A stretch of DNA of 6,280 nucleotides, taken from positions 1-6,280 of the forward strand of contig JAGXII010000136.1 in assembly GCA_024635735.1 (NCBI GenBank). Direction: 5' to 3'. The notes under the pieces are model-generated. The model was not told where the DNA came from. It searched no databases and saw nothing but the letters and a program-made list of their open reading frames with translations. Positions 5,957 to 6,280 of this stretch are shown here, in pieces; position 1 is the first letter of the stretch; every line of letters starts with the position of its first letter. The DNA is from Christiangramia sp. GTDB taxonomy: Bacteria; Bacteroidota; Bacteroidia; Flavobacteriales; Flavobacteriaceae. The position numbers and the translations under genes were made by a program.

Positions 5957-6280
5957 TTAATCGAACTCTATTTTTCTTAAGATCAATCCGGAGGCTGGGG
6001 CGATATAATCCATTTGATGCTCAGGACTATCCGGCTTTAAACTATTTTCAATATCATGAAGGCTGAGCTCTCCCCTGCCAACCAATACAAGGCTTCCCAT
6101 CATTAATCTAACCTGATGCCTTAGGAATCCGGCGGCATGAATATGGAAGATATAAGATTGTTCAGGAAAGAAATTAGCTTTATAAATAGTATTTTCAACA
6201 AGTTCAGCCGTGATCATTTCTCTTTCGAAAGTGCTTTTCTCTGAAACCCTTACACAGTAATTTTTAAAATCATGAGTTCC
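5957..6280 (-). CDS. tRNA pseudouridine synthase, TruA family (C-terminal part; 5' end outside window)
   Basis: The frame is open to the right edge and gives 107 C-terminal residues. It should not be started at the internal ATG at 6217: the 21 codons before it continue the family with GTHDFKNYCVRVSEKSTF, and 'HDF' is a TruA hallmark. FHIHAAGFLRHQVRLMMGSL, VGRGELSLHDIENSL and the ending APASGLILRKIEFD correspond to the conserved C-terminal subdomain. TruA converts U38-U40 of the tRNA anticodon stem-loop to pseudouridine; the catalytic Asp lies in the missing part. The usual bacterial motif here is closer to H-M-V-R-N-x-V-G. This copy has RHQVRLMMG, so it may be a divergent TruA paralogue rather than the main enzyme, and I leave the symbol blank. 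It converges on recQ with 5 bases between stops. Confidence 0.88.
   Translation of the reverse strand, partial: GTHDFKNYCVRVSEKSTFEREMITAELVENTIYKANFFPEQSYIFHIHAAGFLRHQVRLMMGSLVLVGRGELSLHDIENSLKPDSPEHQMDYIAPASGLILRKIEFD

Overview
The window looks like a chromosomal segment from a marine-type flavobacterium (Bacteroidota, Flavobacteriaceae; the proteins have the flavour of Gramella/Christiangramia, but this is an impression, not a search result). The support is low G+C, AT-rich leaders with no Shine-Dalgarno sequence, a Bacteroidota-type -7 box (TAnnTTTG) directly in front of recQ, a RecQ carrying the C-terminal helix-turn-helix extension, and a DUF6268-like outer-membrane barrel.

Layout from left to right. 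The 3' end of an unrecognised plus-strand gene (1-139) runs tail to tail, with an 8-base overlap, into a very small putative lipoprotein gene on the minus strand (132-341). A gene-poor stretch (342-594) follows; it contains a block of about half G+C within very AT-rich DNA. Next is a plus-strand gene for an outer-membrane beta-barrel protein (595-1467). It converges, 3 bases apart, on a minus-strand pair that reads corA (3700-2621) then an exported lactonase-family beta-propeller (2610-1471), 10 bases apart and probably one transcript. corA and the plus-strand recQ (3843-5951) diverge from a 142-base intergenic region. recQ converges, 5 bases apart, on the minus-strand 3' part of a truA-family tRNA pseudouridine synthase gene (6280-5957), which is cut by the window edge.

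Functionally this is mostly housekeeping: Mg2+ transport, DNA repair helicase and tRNA modification, plus envelope proteins of unknown role. No mobile element, CRISPR array, rRNA, tRNA or defence island is visible. The genes do not form one pathway; the only likely functional pairing by position is corA with the exported lactonase. I see no convincing new multi-gene system. The points most worth checking are the G+C-rich block at 493-566, the tiny lipoprotein gene with a nine-T run in its signal peptide, the atypical TruA-family C-terminus, and the corA/lactonase operon.
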